Made by a program: the position numbers and the translations under genes
In this document: piece by piece, positions 1-11,265 of the stretch
Layout: every line of letters begins with the position of its first letter
Numbering within the stretch: the stretch's first letter is position 1
NCBI GenBank assembly: GCA_023362775.1
Contig: JALMGJ010000002.1
Coordinates: 33,261,414-33,325,413 of the forward strand
Direction: 5' to 3'
DNA: 64,000 nt
From: Charina bottae
Lineage: Eukaryota > Chordata > Lepidosauria > Squamata > Charinaidae
The notes under the pieces: generated by a model
Seen by the model: only the letters and a program-made list of their open reading frames with translations
What the model was told of the DNA's origin: nothing
Databases searched by the model: none

Positions 1-124
1 TTGAAGAGGCTTCTTTTGTTTTTTGAAACTTGCTGGCAGTTGCAAAGAAGTTTCACTTGGAGGCGGAGTTTCAAGCCTCGTGTTTCCAGCCTCGTGATTA
101 CTACAACAGGGGAGAGAAGAAGCA

Positions 125-3100
125 ATGGCGGCTGCTGCAGCTTCAAGTTTTCAAGGTATGCCCCTGGAAAAGCTTTCTAATACTAATTATTTGAACTGGT
201 CTTTGAAAATGGAGAGTTTCTTGAGGAGAGAAAATTTGTGGTCTGCAATTTCTGACCAAATCCCTCCGAATCCAGATCAAGCCTGGATGAGGAAAGATGA
301 GAAATGCAAAGCCTCCATTATTTTGGCTGTTGAGGATTCTCAGCTTATACATGTAAGAGGCAAAGAAACTTCCAAAGACTTATGGGACTATTTACATGAG
401 GGTTCATTGGGACTCTCAAATGATACTCTCAAAGCTAATTTAAAAAAATGTAATATCAGCATTGAGAACTGGGAAGCCCTAACTCATGAGCGTTTCAATT
501 GGAGGTCATCCTTTATTAATGGCGCTATGGACTTTGAAGAAGCACGAGTACAGGGCGAAAAGGAGAAAAGAGCTAAAAGGAAGGCATGTCAGGCAAACCC
601 TCATCATGACCGTCTCCCACCCAGATACCTATGCCCCCATTGTGGTCGGTTGTGCGGATCCAGAATTGGCCTTCATAGCCACTTACGGATCCACCGTTAA
701 AATTTTACCTTTGGAAGACAATCTTACTCGGCTACGAGTGATCGCCAATGATGATGATGATTTACATGATTTATATGTAAAAACTACTCCAAGCAGCAAG
801 GTTATTTTAACCAAAAAGTTGTACAAAGCTCACTTGCCTTAGAATGGAAATTTGCCAGAGCATCTTCATAAGCTGCAAAACTTTTTTGTGGAGCTTCAAG
901 AGCGTGGGATGGAATTTACCCCTCTTATGAAAGCTTATATAATGCTGTCTTCGTTGAATGAGTCCTGGGACACCTTAATTTGCTCCATGGAGGGAATACC
1001 AGAAGCTGATCTAACTCCATCATTAGTAACTACCCGGCTGCTTACTGAGTGGGACAAAAGACAAGAAAAAGCTGCCTCCATTTCTACAATAAAGTCTTGT
1101 CGTGGCCAGCAGAGGGAGCAGAAGAGCTTTGAATTCCAAGCTTCTGCATTTTCCACCTGGCGATGCTTTACATGTGGATCCCCTGCACATCTCCAGAAGG
1201 ACTGTGTCCAGTTTAAAAGCAAGAAGACTTCTCAGAAGAAAGAAGAAACTTCTAGAAGGAAGATTCTTCATGCAAAAGTTGTTGATAACTGTGATGATAA
1301 AGATTTGTGGGTTCTTGACAGTGGTTCAAATGCCCACATCTGTAACAATAAAAATGCTTTTCTGTCTCTGTCTAAAACTAGCAAACAAAAAGTTTCCTTA
1401 GCAGATGGATCTGTATCCAAGATCATGGGTGAAGGTGAGATTAATCTTCCATGTTTGGGGGAAACTGTTCAAAATGTTTTGTTTGTGCCTAATTTTCAAA
1501 GTAATCTCTTGTCTGTGGGACAGCTAGTTGCCTCAGGTTATGTAATAACTTTTAAGAAAGAGGGTTGTGAAATTAGGAAGGATGGTAAAGTAATTGCAAA
1601 GTGTTTGCAGAAATATTCTCTTTACATTGTACAAAAGGCTGAGCAGCAAACTGCTAAAGCTGTGTTTGGGAATAATCCCATACACAATCAATGCATCCAT
1701 TTATTGCATAGGAGGTTTGCTCATGCTAATTTTAAGTACATATCTCAAATGCCTAGTTATTCTGCTGATTTAAAATTGAAGCCTTGTGATAAGTATCTGG
1801 ATTGTGCACTTTGCAAGGAGAATAAAACCACAAGGGCTCCTGTGAAGAAGTTTTCTGATAGGTCCACCTCTAGGCCTCTAGAGACTATTCATTCTGATGT
1901 TATAGGCCCCTTTTCTCCTAGTCTTGGGGGAGCAAGGTACATTTTGACCTTCATATATGATTTTTCCAGATACACATTCATTTATTTGTTGAAAAACAAA
2001 GATGAGGTCTTTGATAAATTTAAGGATTTTGTGGCTTGGGAAAATGGAAAATTCCCAAGGCCAGTGTCTGCCTTGCAATCAGACAGAGCTGGAGAGTATC
2101 TATCCTCAAAGTTTAAAAGATTTTTGTTAGAAAAAGGGATAGAACACATTTTGGCTAACCCTTACACTCCAGAACAGAATTCTGTTGCAGAGAGAAAAGG
2201 AAGAACACTGCAGGAAGCAATGATGTGTTTGCTGAAGGATGCCAGTTTACCTTTTAGGTTTTGGGGAAAAGCTGTTTCTACAGCGTGTTATGTGCAGAAC
2301 AGGCTGTTTAACAGTGCAATTCAGGATGTGCCATTTCATTTGTTCTATGGTGTGAAGCCTAAAGTAAATCACCTCAGAGTTTTTGGTAGCGCAGCTTGGG
2401 TGCACATTCCAAAACAGCTGAGGCGCAAGGGGGCTTCCAGAACAAAGAAAGCAATCTTTGTAGGGTATGAACAAAGTCAGAGGAGCTACAGGTTCATACT
2501 GGATAATCAATTGATAATTAGTAAAAGTGCTTCTTTTGCTGAGCAGAATTGGGATAAAATAAACTCTAGTTCTTCAGTTGATTTATCCATGAGGGAGCAG
2601 CAAAGTCTTGCTGATGGTGATTTGCAGGAATCACCTAGTGAAGTCAATGAGCAGGAAGTTGACTTGTCTGGGAAGTCAGAGGTTTCTGAGGACAATGGTG
2701 GGAATCAGAGTGTAAGTCCTGTCCTACCTCGCAGGTCTGAAAGGATTAATAAGGCAGTTCCACCTGATTGTTATCAAGTAGATGTGGTAAAGGCTTTTCA
2801 CATTCACACAGAGCCTGAGTCTTTAGATGAAATTAATGAGATGCCACCTGAAATAGCTAAGTGCTGGCATGAAGCCATGCAGCAGGAGTTGGATTCCTTA
2901 AAGGAAAATAAAACGTGGAAATTGGTGAGTTTGCCTCCCAATCAGAAGGTTTTAGGTTGTAGGTGGGTGTTCAAACTGAAAAAAGATTCTGATGGTAAGA
3001 TTCAGAAGTACAAAGCAAGGTTGGTAGCAAAAGGTTTTGCTCAAAGAAAAAATGTGGATTATGACAAAACTTTTGCTCCAGTGACAAAAGCTGAATCTAT

Positions 3101-4306
3101 CAGGTTGCTTTTAAAGGTTGCTGCCATGAAGAAACTGTCTGTTTATCACTATGATATTCAAACTGCTTTTCTGTATGGTGATTTGGAGGAAAAATTGTTT
3201 ATGCATCAACCTCCTGGTTATGAAAAAGAAAAACATCTTGTGTGTGAATTGCAGAGATCCATCTATGGATTGAAACAGGCAGCACGTTGTTGGAATATTA
3301 AGATGGATAATATTTTGCAAAAATTTGGGTTTCAGAAGGGAATTGCTGATCCTTGTGTGTATGTAAAAATGATAAGCAGGGTGTAATGTACTTGTGCTTG
3401 TATGTTGATGATTTGTTGCTGCTCACATAATCTGATGAACAGAAGCATGCTTTTGAGGTTTGTATGAAAAACAATTTCACATTGAAATGTCTTGGAGCAG
3501 TTAACAATTACTTAGGATTAGAAATTCAGAGGGAAAAAGTTGGCAGTTTTTTCATAAATCAGAGTAGTAAAATTAAGAAACTGCTGGAGGATTTTAAAAT
3601 GCAAGACTGTAAGTCTGTCTCCTCCCCCATGCTTCCCGAGTTTCTAAAAGAGGAGGGGGAGAAGGGGGATGGTGAATTATCTGAAGGAGATAGTTTCAGG
3701 TCAGCCATTGTTAGTCTTCTTTACATTGCAAACAATAGCCGTCCGGACATTTCTAACAGTGTGTCCATTTTGAGCAGGTTTGTGGAAAATTCCACATCTG
3801 CTGCAAAGTCTGGATTAAAAAGGCTGTTTCGTTATTTACAGGGCACCAAAGATTTTTGCTTAAGGTTGTCTGCTACAGACACAGAAGAAAAGTTAGAATG
3901 CTGGTGTGATACAGATTGGGCTGGAGATCTCAGTGATAGGAAGTCTACTTCTGGAAGTGTAATTTAATTTGCAAAGTCCACTATTGCTTGGTTCTCCAGA
4001 AAGCAAACAGTAGTAGCCATTAGCACAGCTGAAGCCGAATTTTATGCTTTAGCACAACTGTGCAATGAGGTAATTTGGTTTACACAATTGTTGCAAGACA
4101 TTGGAGTTATTTTAAGCCAGCCTGTAACAATTCATGAAGACAACCAGGCCTGTCTTCATTTGGCTTTATCTGAAAGTACCAGAAAGGTTATTTTGAAATA
4201 CTGTGATACTAAATTAATGTTGGCTGATATTTTCACCAAGCCTCTAGTTGCCAGTAGGCACAATGAGTTAATTACCAAATTGGGTTTGCTTCCATATTCT
4301 TTCTAG
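125..4306 (+). pseudogene. copia A gag-pol polyprotein, interrupted
   Basis: Gag starts at ATG 125 and reads to 389, then is interrupted by a LINE insertion (400-759). The same protein resumes at 770 in another frame, which the 370-bp insertion plus target duplication accounts for. After a stop at about 841 the frame is open to 3386. In that stretch are a CCHC zinc knuckle (C-x2-C-x4-H-x4-C, about 1164-1205), the protease DSG triad (about 1318), the integrase zinc-binding HHCC region (about 1710-1830), integrase catalytic acidic residues (about 1896, 2080 and 2190), and the N-terminal half of the reverse transcriptase (from about 2920). A frameshift near 3370 separates the YVDD active site (3399-3410), followed by a stop near 3429. 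RNase H follows to 4306 with another stop near 3964. Confidence 0.88.
400..759 (+). mobile_element. 5'-truncated LINE 3' end inserted in copia gag
   Basis: The insert is bounded by a perfect 10-bp target-site duplication (390-399 and 760-769, ATTTACATGA). It encodes the C-terminus of a non-LTR retrotransposon protein: a tryptophan-containing segment, a basic glutamate/lysine-rich helix, and a C-terminal C2H2 finger (C-x2-C-x12-H-x3-H, about 631-693) before a TAA. A short 3' UTR then runs into an ATG/GAT trinucleotide tail (747-759). The same segment recurs at 54675-55024. I do not assign a family; LINEs with a C-terminal zinc finger and trinucleotide tails are common in vertebrates. Confidence 0.82.
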
Positions 4307-4310
4307 TCAT

Positions 4311-4323
4311 AAAAAAAGGGGAG
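4311..4323 (+). other. polypurine tract of copia A
   Basis: A run of A and G (seven A, then GGGGAG) lies directly before the LTR start TGTTGC. This is the expected place and composition for plus-strand priming. Confidence 0.75.
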
Positions 4324-4794
4324 TGTTGCATATATTTTTTATGTCTGTAGAATATGGAAGGCTAGGTTTTAAAAAGCCAGGCCTCAAACTTTTTTCCTGT
4401 GAGTTTCAAGAGAGAGCACATGTTCACCCCCCCCCTTCCTCAGGAATGTTAATTTACCCTTTGGAGCCAGCTGGTCTGGGAGTTCTGACCAATCAGAATT
4501 ACCTGTTTGAGCTTTGCCCATATTGGGAATCTGTTGCCTAGGTGTTTTGGTCACATGCCAGATACTAGCCACTCAGGTGCTACTCCAGTTAAGGATTTAA
4601 AATGTAAATGCCTTTTCTCTCTACTCTGCTCTGCTCATTGTGTTTCTAAAATGTAAATAGCTATGTTAATCAGCCATGAGCTCTTCGGCCGAAGAAGAAG
4701 ATTCAAGGTTTGTTCCTATGTTCTTTTGTTTTAAATAAAAAGCAACTTTTTTACTGCAAGCTTGTCTCTTGGAGTTTCCATAACTCTGATCACA
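4324..4794 (+). repeat. 3' LTR of copia A
   Basis: It begins TGTTGC just after the polypurine tract and ends at ...TCACA, giving a TGT...ACA terminal inverted repeat. An AATAAA signal lies at 4734-4739. The 471-bp length suits a copia LTR. The right edge is inferred, because no second LTR is available in the window for comparison. Confidence 0.65.
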
Positions 4795-4814
4795 AATTTT
4801 ATAAAATAACAAAA

Positions 4815-5264
4815 AATTATATATCTCCATCCCGGGTGAGTTAAGTGATGCAGTGGCTGCCCTTTCTCAGTGTCTGAAGGCTGTGGGGGCCTGGATGGGG
4901 AACAACAGGCAACAGCTGAACCCTGGTAAGACGGAGTGGCTGTGGATTGATGGCGCATCGGGATCCAAGGAGTTGTCATCTTTAGATCTGGACAGGGTGG
5001 CACTACCCCGTTCAGACTCAGTGTGGAACCTAGGGGTCCTTCTGGACTCACGACTCCTGCTTGAAGGTGGCAGTCGTGGCCAGAAGGGCATTTGTGCAAC
5101 TTCAAGTTGTACGCCAGCTACGCCCTTTCCTGGACCGAGATGCCCTCTATACAGTCACTCATGCCCTGGTCATCTCCCATATAGACTATTGCAATGCACT
5201 CTACATGGGGCTACTGAAAGATCAAGGAGGGCCAGGTTGGATGAATTGAATAATAATATATATT
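4815..5264 (+). mobile_element. L2-clade LINE fragment (RT C-terminus)
   Basis: Translation gives the region downstream of the RT active site in L2 proteins, with motifs such as [16 protein letters not shown] and [11 protein letters not shown], closely matching the longer copies at 19.2-22.6 and 30-32.9 kb. It is truncated at the 5' side, frameshifted, and joined after an internal deletion to an AT-rich 3' end (about 5228-5264). Confidence 0.8.
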
Positions 5265-6120
5265 TTTAAAAGTGTTCAGTTTTAATTGTGTCTTTTGGCT
5301 GCCATCTAGTGGTTATCTACATAGGTGCAGCTGTCTGATTAGTGCTGCTGAAGAGCTGATGGGTTTAGGATTCGGGGTGAAAGAACCAGATAGATTGGAT
5401 GGTCCCACAGGATACCAGCAGAACCAACTTGATCCATTAGTGGATGACACGGAACACATCATTTCAGGCTACCTCCCCTATGCCCATCAATTCACCCTAC
5501 ATTGCTGCACACAATTTCTGGAGATGGGATAAGTGGGAAAACACCACTTCCAGAAAGGAGTGTTTGCAGCCATCCTTGGACTGCCTGTGGATGGGCAATG
5601 AGATAGCAGCGGTGGCATGTGGACATCTCCTCTAGAAATGGCTAGGGGGCTTAGCAAAGCAGCTGTGTGCATGTGGCCAGAGAGTTGCCCCTTAAATCTT
5701 CATTGGGCTGGCTGCATATCAGGAAGACCCTGATCCACAGGCAAAGGCATGTGTTCAGGAAATGGTTTGTGGACCATCCTCACACCAGGGCAAGGGGGGC
5801 AATATTAAATTGGGGAGGCATTAAGGGAGGGTTAGGGCACATAGAAGGCAAAGTAATTAAAGGAAGGGTAGGGATCGGGTCAGAGTGTTAGCATTTGGCA
5901 TATTGTAAGCCTGCTCTTTCTACTTAGTTGGCTTTGGCACGGTGCCCTGCCGTCTCTGAGTAGAGAACAGGTGCCCATGTAGTATTTTATGCTTTTTTAA
6001 AATTGTTTAATAAAATAAATTACTTTACTGCCTAAACCTAAACCTAAGCCTAACTCTATCTCCAAGTCTTTTAACCTTAACTCTATAAACCGAATCCTCT
6101 AAGCTTAAACCTAATCTAGC
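5265..6120. repeat. duplicated noncoding segment, copy 1
   Basis: From about 5265 to 5850 this is nearly identical to 33820-34400. No protein family is recognisable: the longest reading frames shift and differ between the copies. It carries a CTAGTGG-centred motif at about 5299-5320 that resembles a CTCF core site. The last part (about 5995-6120) is AT-rich with degenerate CCTAAA-like units near 6033-6060. In both copies an L2 RT fragment follows, so the segment was duplicated together with its L2 flanks. Confidence 0.65.
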
Positions 6121-6295
6121 CTTACAGCTCAGGAAGGCCATGCAGGAAGCGGATTATCTGGACTCCTTTCAGTCAGGATTCAGGCTTGGTCATAGCACTG
6201 AGACAGCATTGATCACAGTGTTGATGACCTTTGGTGGGCTCAGGATGGGGGTAGGGCATCCAACCTGGCCCTCCTTGATCTTTCAGCAGGTGTCA
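6121..6295 (+). mobile_element. L2 LINE fragment (RT domain)
   Basis: It encodes a decayed version of the L2 RT stretch (YLDSFQSGFRLG..TETAL). The counterpart at 34418-34600 carries the same internal damage, so both derive from one duplicated copy. Confidence 0.65.
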
Positions 6296-6720
6296 GGGAG
6301 ATAACGGGCGGCGAAGGAGGGGGCTCCCTCCAGGAAGGGAAGCGCATGCGTAGTACTGAATCACTATGTTTCCCTCCCAAGAGATTGAAGAAAGCCCCGC
6401 CCTAGGGTTGTGGACTTATTCTGTAGGCATTACCATTTCATGTTTGTCAGATTTCTCATATGAGATTATCAAATTGGGTTTCTCTACAAAGCAAAAGTGT
6501 TTTGGTTTGCATCCTTTACAAAGCAAAGGCTTCTCATGGTGACGTGAAGTGCAGGTGCAAGATAACGGTCATGTGTGTATTGTTATGACTAGTGCCCACA
6601 CAAGCAATGGGATCTTCCCATGAGAACAAATCCTCCTGATTTCCTCTGTGGGAAGCCTTGCCCTGTGAGAGCAAGGAGGGGGGGAACTCAGTTCTTAGAT
6701 GCAGCACTGCCACCCAATAG
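6296..6720. other. no gene seen
   Basis: No recognisable coding or repeat hallmark. It may be flanking DNA or the outer part of the LTR of the copia relic that follows. Confidence 0.4.
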
Positions 6721-7176
6721 CAGGTCATGCTGTGTGCTTTAGGCCTAATGCTTTGGGCCCAGTGTGTGTCACAGCTAACTTCCAGCCAATCAGAAAGCTA
6801 GAAGAACTGAATATACAACCATGCAAAATGGTGTTCTATGCTTCTTGATTTCTAGTGTCTTTTAGCCATGTAGTTCTTCACGTGTTCACTTCCCGTGGAC
6901 TGGGCAGAGTGAGCTATGCCTGGCTTTGGGTATAGGCTGTGGCAGGAACTCTGGCCCTGGGATCAATACATGGAACTCTGCTTATAAGTTTGTTTTTGTT
7001 TTTCCTTTTGCAATGTTGTATCATGTATATTTAACTTTCATTTTTGCGATAATGTACTGTATATACATTATTGCCTTATGCTACCAGTAAACGCTGTTAG
7101 CCCTACAAGCAGCATTCTTGTCTGTTTATTTTCAAGCCTCGAGTTTTTCCCCTTTAAGCCAGCGTATAGCCCATCA

Positions 7177-7190
7177 GGTTATGGGCCCAG
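7177..7190 (+). other. primer-binding site for initiator tRNA-Met (internal, half-tRNA type)
   Basis: The 14-base string GGTTATGGGCCCAG is the exact reverse complement of the anticodon arm of eukaryotic initiator tRNA-Met (CTGGGCCCATAACC, with CAT as the anticodon). Copia-type elements are known to prime from an internal half of this tRNA. It sits between an LTR-like sequence ending in CA and a copia gag start 104 bp downstream. Confidence 0.8.
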
Positions 7191-7294
7191 AGAGAAATTT
7201 GCGTTTTCTTTGCTGCGTTGGACCTGGCTGTAAAAGGGAGTTTGTTTTTAGAGGCTGGTTTCAGAGTAAACATGTTGTCTTTGAGTGGTCAGCA

Positions 7295-7465
7295 ATGGCT
7301 GAACAGTATCTGGTCAGTCTGCCATTTGAGCCTTTAGATGGCACAAACTATCTGACCTGGTGTGTGGAGATGGAATCATTCTTTTTGCAAGAAGTAGATT
7401 GGTGGCAGTATGTGGCAAATCCACTTCCAGAGGATCCCTGGAGGATTCAGAGGTTCCCTCTGTAA
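7295..7465 (+). pseudogene. copia B gag N-terminal remnant
   Basis: A 56-codon open stretch resembles copia gag N-termini (hydrophobic start, GTNYLTW, EMESFF) and is parallel to the gag start of element A. It ends at a stop, after which the frame is lost. Confidence 0.6.
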
Positions 7466-8559
7466 GAAGTGCAAGTGTGTTTGGACTGTGCATTTTGCTT
7501 TTGGGAATCATCTCAGCTACTGCATGTCAGCAACTCAAGGACTGAGTAATGGGTGCTGAGTGGCTGTTGAACTCTGTTGCCCTTGGTGGTCTATTAAGAC
7601 AGCTTTATAGTTTGAAGCTGCAACCCGGGTGAGACTGTGATGACCCACTGTGGTGAGCTCAAGACTTTGTTTGCTGCATTTGAACAAGGAGGCATATTTT
7701 TCTGGCACTGTGAAAAAGCGTGCGTGATTTTTGCCAAGCCTGGACAGTAGTTTTGGTCTACTGGTCGAGAAAGCAAAGACGCTATCTCCCTGCGACCTTA
7801 CTGTGGGTTATTTTACAAGCCACTTCCAGGAGCCATCTGTTGCTGTTGTTCCTGAGAATTCCTAACAGAGCATTCCAGCTGAATTAAAACCTGGTATGGA
7901 ATCTACATTTTGCTGTGATTCTGGAAGGCTGTTCCCTGCCGTATTGTTCAGCGGATGCTGTCAGTGCAAGAAGCCTGATTTACGAATGGAGGGGAAGCCA
8001 GAAGCCAGAAGCCAGAAGTCAGCTAAACAACGAATCCGAGTCTTCTACTCTGCCGGACTGCTGTGTGTAAGCATATCTCCAGAGGACTTTGTTTGTTGAA
8101 TTCGGCTTGAAGCCTTGAGTTCAGCAAGTTATTTTAGCTGATATTTCTGTGATAAGTGTGTGAAATGTGTATGTGTACACTTGTTTTTCTCTCCTCAGTG
8201 TTCCAGCCCTGGTCAAATCTGAGTGTACTTGTTGCTGGATGTTTCATTGAAAGAGATGAGGCTGAGTGTGTTAGAGAAAAACTGTAAAATCAAGTGTGTG
8301 AGATGCTTCCTAAGAAGGAGATTGTGTGGACAGGACATTGTGTGTTTAATGTTTCCCCACATCATAAATGCATCCATAAAGTTTTCACAAAGTACTGGGG
8401 TATCCCGGGATGGGAGAGTGTGTCTCAGATAGCCAAATGCATTCTGAGTTAGAACCCAGGAAATGTGCAAAAGTTCCTTGATTGTGTTGTGTGTAAACTG
8501 TGTGTAAACAATCTAATATCAGGACTGTATCTGTTGCTAGGCAAAGTGACAGAGTGTTA

Positions 8560-8860
8560 ACTAGACCATTTCAGTTGGTTCATAGAGACCTAGTTAGCCC
8601 CCATGTCCCAAGTAATGGTGGGGTGAGTTTCATGTTCCTTCTGGTTGATGATCATACCTGCTTGTGTTGTTGCTACTTGTTGAAGTCTAAAGCGAAGGTC
8701 TGTGCTCGCTTTGAAGTGTATGTAGCAATAGTAGGATGAAAATATGGTTATCTAGTAGGTCAGTTCCAGTCTGATTGTAGTGGAGAGTTCCTGAGCCATG
8801 TGTTCCAGAATTGGCTTTGTAGGAAAGTATTCTCCCAAAGACTTGCCAATGTTGGAATTC
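8560..8860 (+). pseudogene. copia B integrase remnant
   Basis: It translates to the catalytic core of copia integrase: the first aspartate region (QLVHRDLVSP), LLVDDHT, and after a stop the second aspartate region (FQSDCSGEFL). Stops and substitutions show that it is dead. Confidence 0.65.
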
Positions 8861-10206
8861 TAGCTGAGTGTTGGTGTTGTGAATACCATTAACAATAGCC
8901 TGATGTTAGTTGCTCAGGTGCCATCCCATGTCTGGGGAGAGGCTACCTTGATTGCAGTGTGTGTTTCTAACTAACAGGTTGTAGAATTCAACTGTAAAAA
9001 GAAGTTATTTTTCTTTGGTATGGCAAGCGCCCTTCACTGAAGTACCTGCATGTCTGTGGAACATTTGCATGTGTTCACAACCCCAGGTCACAGAGAAGGA
9101 AGAACCAAGGAAGCACAGTGCTTCAGGTTGTTGGTTGTTGGTTGTTGATTAAAATCCAAGGCTTATCGTTGTTTCATTAGGCCATGGTCAAATCCAAATC
9201 TCCAGAAGTGCTTTATTTTTAAGCAGCCTACTGGTTGGGAAAGGTTGTATGCTAATGTTGCAGAAGTGTTGCTGCATTGCTAGTGTAAACCCACTGTCCA
9301 TGCTTCAGTAGATGGGCAAAAACCAGTTCAGGTTTCTTCTGTTCCCAAGTCTCCTAGTGTGTTAAAAGGGCCCCTCAGGTGAAGGAGTGGAAATTTCACC
9401 TGAGCAGTTGCAGGGCCTGGAGAGGGAGTCAGGTAGTGGAAGGAAATAAGACGGTGATGGGGAAAGCACAGTGGTCATTCCTCATGGGTCCTCTTATTCC
9501 ACAAGGGTGTGAAGCCTGACAGATTTGTGAGTTAGCAGGTGACAGAGTGTCAAGTTACCTGAGAAAACCCTGTCTTTTCAAGATGTGTTGCTCCTGCCTT
9601 TTGAGAGGCAAGAAGAACAGTGGAACACAGCTGTGGATAGTCTGTTTGAGTTTTGGTGAAGTGTTAAAAGTAACCAACCTGTCCTTTGTTTTAGTAAGCT
9701 GTAGGTTCCAGATGAGTGTTCAGAAAGACAGTTCTTCCTGATAATACTCTGCAGTATAAAGCCAGCTTTGTTGCCCAGGGATTTCACAAAAGGAGTTTGT
9801 GAACTGTGAATCTAATGTATGCACCCACAGCTAGGCCAGAATGTTGACGTGTGGTGCGTTTTCTGGTTGCGTAGCGTGGAAACAGGTGTCCATTTACATA
9901 TTGTGATGTTGACACAGCATATTTGGGTGCTTTATGGATTTTAAAGCAGGCCAGTCATTGATAGCATGGTGCAGATGCTAACTGGGATGTGTAGAACAGT
10001 CACGTGCTGTTTTCTGTCTCGCACCTCCTGGCCGGCGCGTCTGACAGTCCAAGGTGCTGAATTAACATCAGCTTTCTGCTTTTCGCACATCTGCCGGTTG
10101 TTGTTTATAGGTTGCATTATGACCAAGGCAGGGGCCATTCGAGACACATTGGAAGAGCTTTCAAGGCCAAATTCCAGGATTTGAGATGTGATCTATAGCC
10201 CTAGAG

Positions 10207-10513
10207 CATGCTGTATCAACCAGGGATCCGTGGAACCCTAGGGTTCTGCAAGAGGTCACTAGGGGTTCCCTGGGAGATCACGAGATATTTAAAAATTATT
10301 TCAAATTCAGGCAACTTCACATTAAAGAAGTAACTTTTATTCTTTATTTTTACTTAAGAACACTGTTAATGCATATAGACAGGCCTATACATGAAACAAA
10401 TGTAATAATTCTGTAACGTCTGGCTTATATTTCAGCCTGAATGTGCAGGGGTTGCCCGAGGCCTGAAAAATATTTCAAGAGTTCCTCCAGATTCAAAAAT
10501 TTGAGAAAGGCTG
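10207..10513. mobile_element. hAT-type MITE in V2R-1 5' flank
   Basis: The ends pair as CA..(T/G)..TATCAACC against TTTGAGAAAGGCTG, which are hAT-like CAG...CTG termini. The flanks CCCTAGAG and AATTAGAA resemble a degraded 8-bp target duplication. The same insertion is present at 43249-43555, so it predates the V2R duplication. Confidence 0.6.
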
Positions 10514-11050
10514 AATTAGAATGTCCCCACTGGGTAGTTAAAAAGGTTCAATTCTTTTAGCACATTACAATCTTCAGAATCTCAAGAGTAAGTTTTGAGA
10601 CTGAAAAGCAACAAACTTCCCTGAATTGTTCCCTTCCTGACTCTTCAACTCACACTATGCCCCTGAGTCAAGCAAAACTGTTTTCTCCAACTGCACACCT
10701 CTGTTGCAACAGGCATTCCCAATTCCCCTTCTCATTATTACAATCATTCTATTTTGAACAAAGTTGATGGGACTTCCACCACCACCACCACTAGTTTTCA
10801 ACCAATGAGACAAAAAATGGGATATACAAAAACTGAAAACCCGACCTGTTACTACCTCCTGCTCTGCTGAGAGCAAAAACTGGGGTACAACTGGGCAGGG
10901 ACTGTGACAGATTTAAGTTGCAGGTTCCTCTTACTGATCTGGGGCTAAGATGGACCTTCTTCACTGCAGCTGTGCACTTTTGTGAGCTCTCAGATCCAAC
11001 TCTCTGATGGAGAGAGAACTCTAGGAAGGATCTCCATTGATAGATGAAAA
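10514..11050 (+). promoter_or_regulatory. conserved 5' flank of V2R-1
   Basis: This roughly 540-bp stretch before the start codon is strongly conserved in unit 2 (43556-44105), and part of it recurs at 63921-64000. No TATA box or transcription start can be placed. It is a candidate promoter by position and by conservation between paralogues only. Confidence 0.4.
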
Positions 11051-11265
11051 ATGCTGCTGCTGCAAATGCAGCTGTTTCTCCTCCTGTCCCAAATTCCCTG
11101 TGCCACCATGCTGATGAAATGTCCACTGAAGGTGATAATAGAAGAAAAAAAAGACTTTAATTTCTACAAACCTGGAGATTACCTGATTAGTGGAATAACA
11201 TCTTTAATGTTTCATGCAGTTTTGCCATATATTTTCTCCGAGCCTCCAACCCACAAATTGGAAAG
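11051..11265 (+). CDS. V2R: V2R-1 exon 1
   Basis: It encodes the signal peptide (hydrophobic [13 protein letters not shown]) and the start of the ligand domain, with the conserved cysteine in MKCPLKV and the family motif [10 protein letters not shown]. The donor is GAAAG|GTAATT. It ends after two bases of a codon, matching exon 2. Confidence 0.88.

Larger units (their letters stand above)
1..4794 (+). mobile_element. Ty1/copia LTR retrotransposon A (5' LTR outside window)
   Basis: The protein order gag, zinc knuckle, protease, integrase, reverse transcriptase, RNase H is the Ty1/copia order. The element runs from a 5' leader at the window edge through a polypurine tract at 4311-4323 to one LTR at 4324-4794. 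The 5' LTR and primer-binding site must lie left of base 1. Damage is light: a 360-bp LINE insertion in gag, a gag stop at about 841, a frameshift near 3370, stops near 3429 and 3964, and a small loss in the RNase H region near 4190. The element looks fairly young but cannot work as it stands. Confidence 0.9.
6720..9960 (+). mobile_element. Ty1/copia relic B
   Basis: This is a heavily decayed second copia element. In order there are an LTR-like stretch ending near 7176 in CA, a primer-binding site (7177-7190), a gag N-terminus (7295-7465) with the copia-like PLDGTNYLTW motif, an integrase core fragment (about 8560-8860, with LVHRDLV, LLVDDHT and FQSDCSGEFL), and an RT piece near 9740-9830 (YKASFVAQGF, then YAPTAR). 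Many stops and frameshifts separate them. The left LTR edge is not defined. It is much older than copia A. Confidence 0.7.

Noticed and set aside
6033..6060. CCTAAA-type units as an interstitial telomere (also GGGTTAGGG near 36416)
   Set aside because: Only a few degenerate units; too short and impure to call telomeric.
10655..11126. Antisense open frames across V2R-1 exon 1 and its flank (and the equivalent at 43801-44181)
   Set aside because: They lie opposite the signal peptide and conserved 5' flank, match no family, and differ in frame between the two paralogues.
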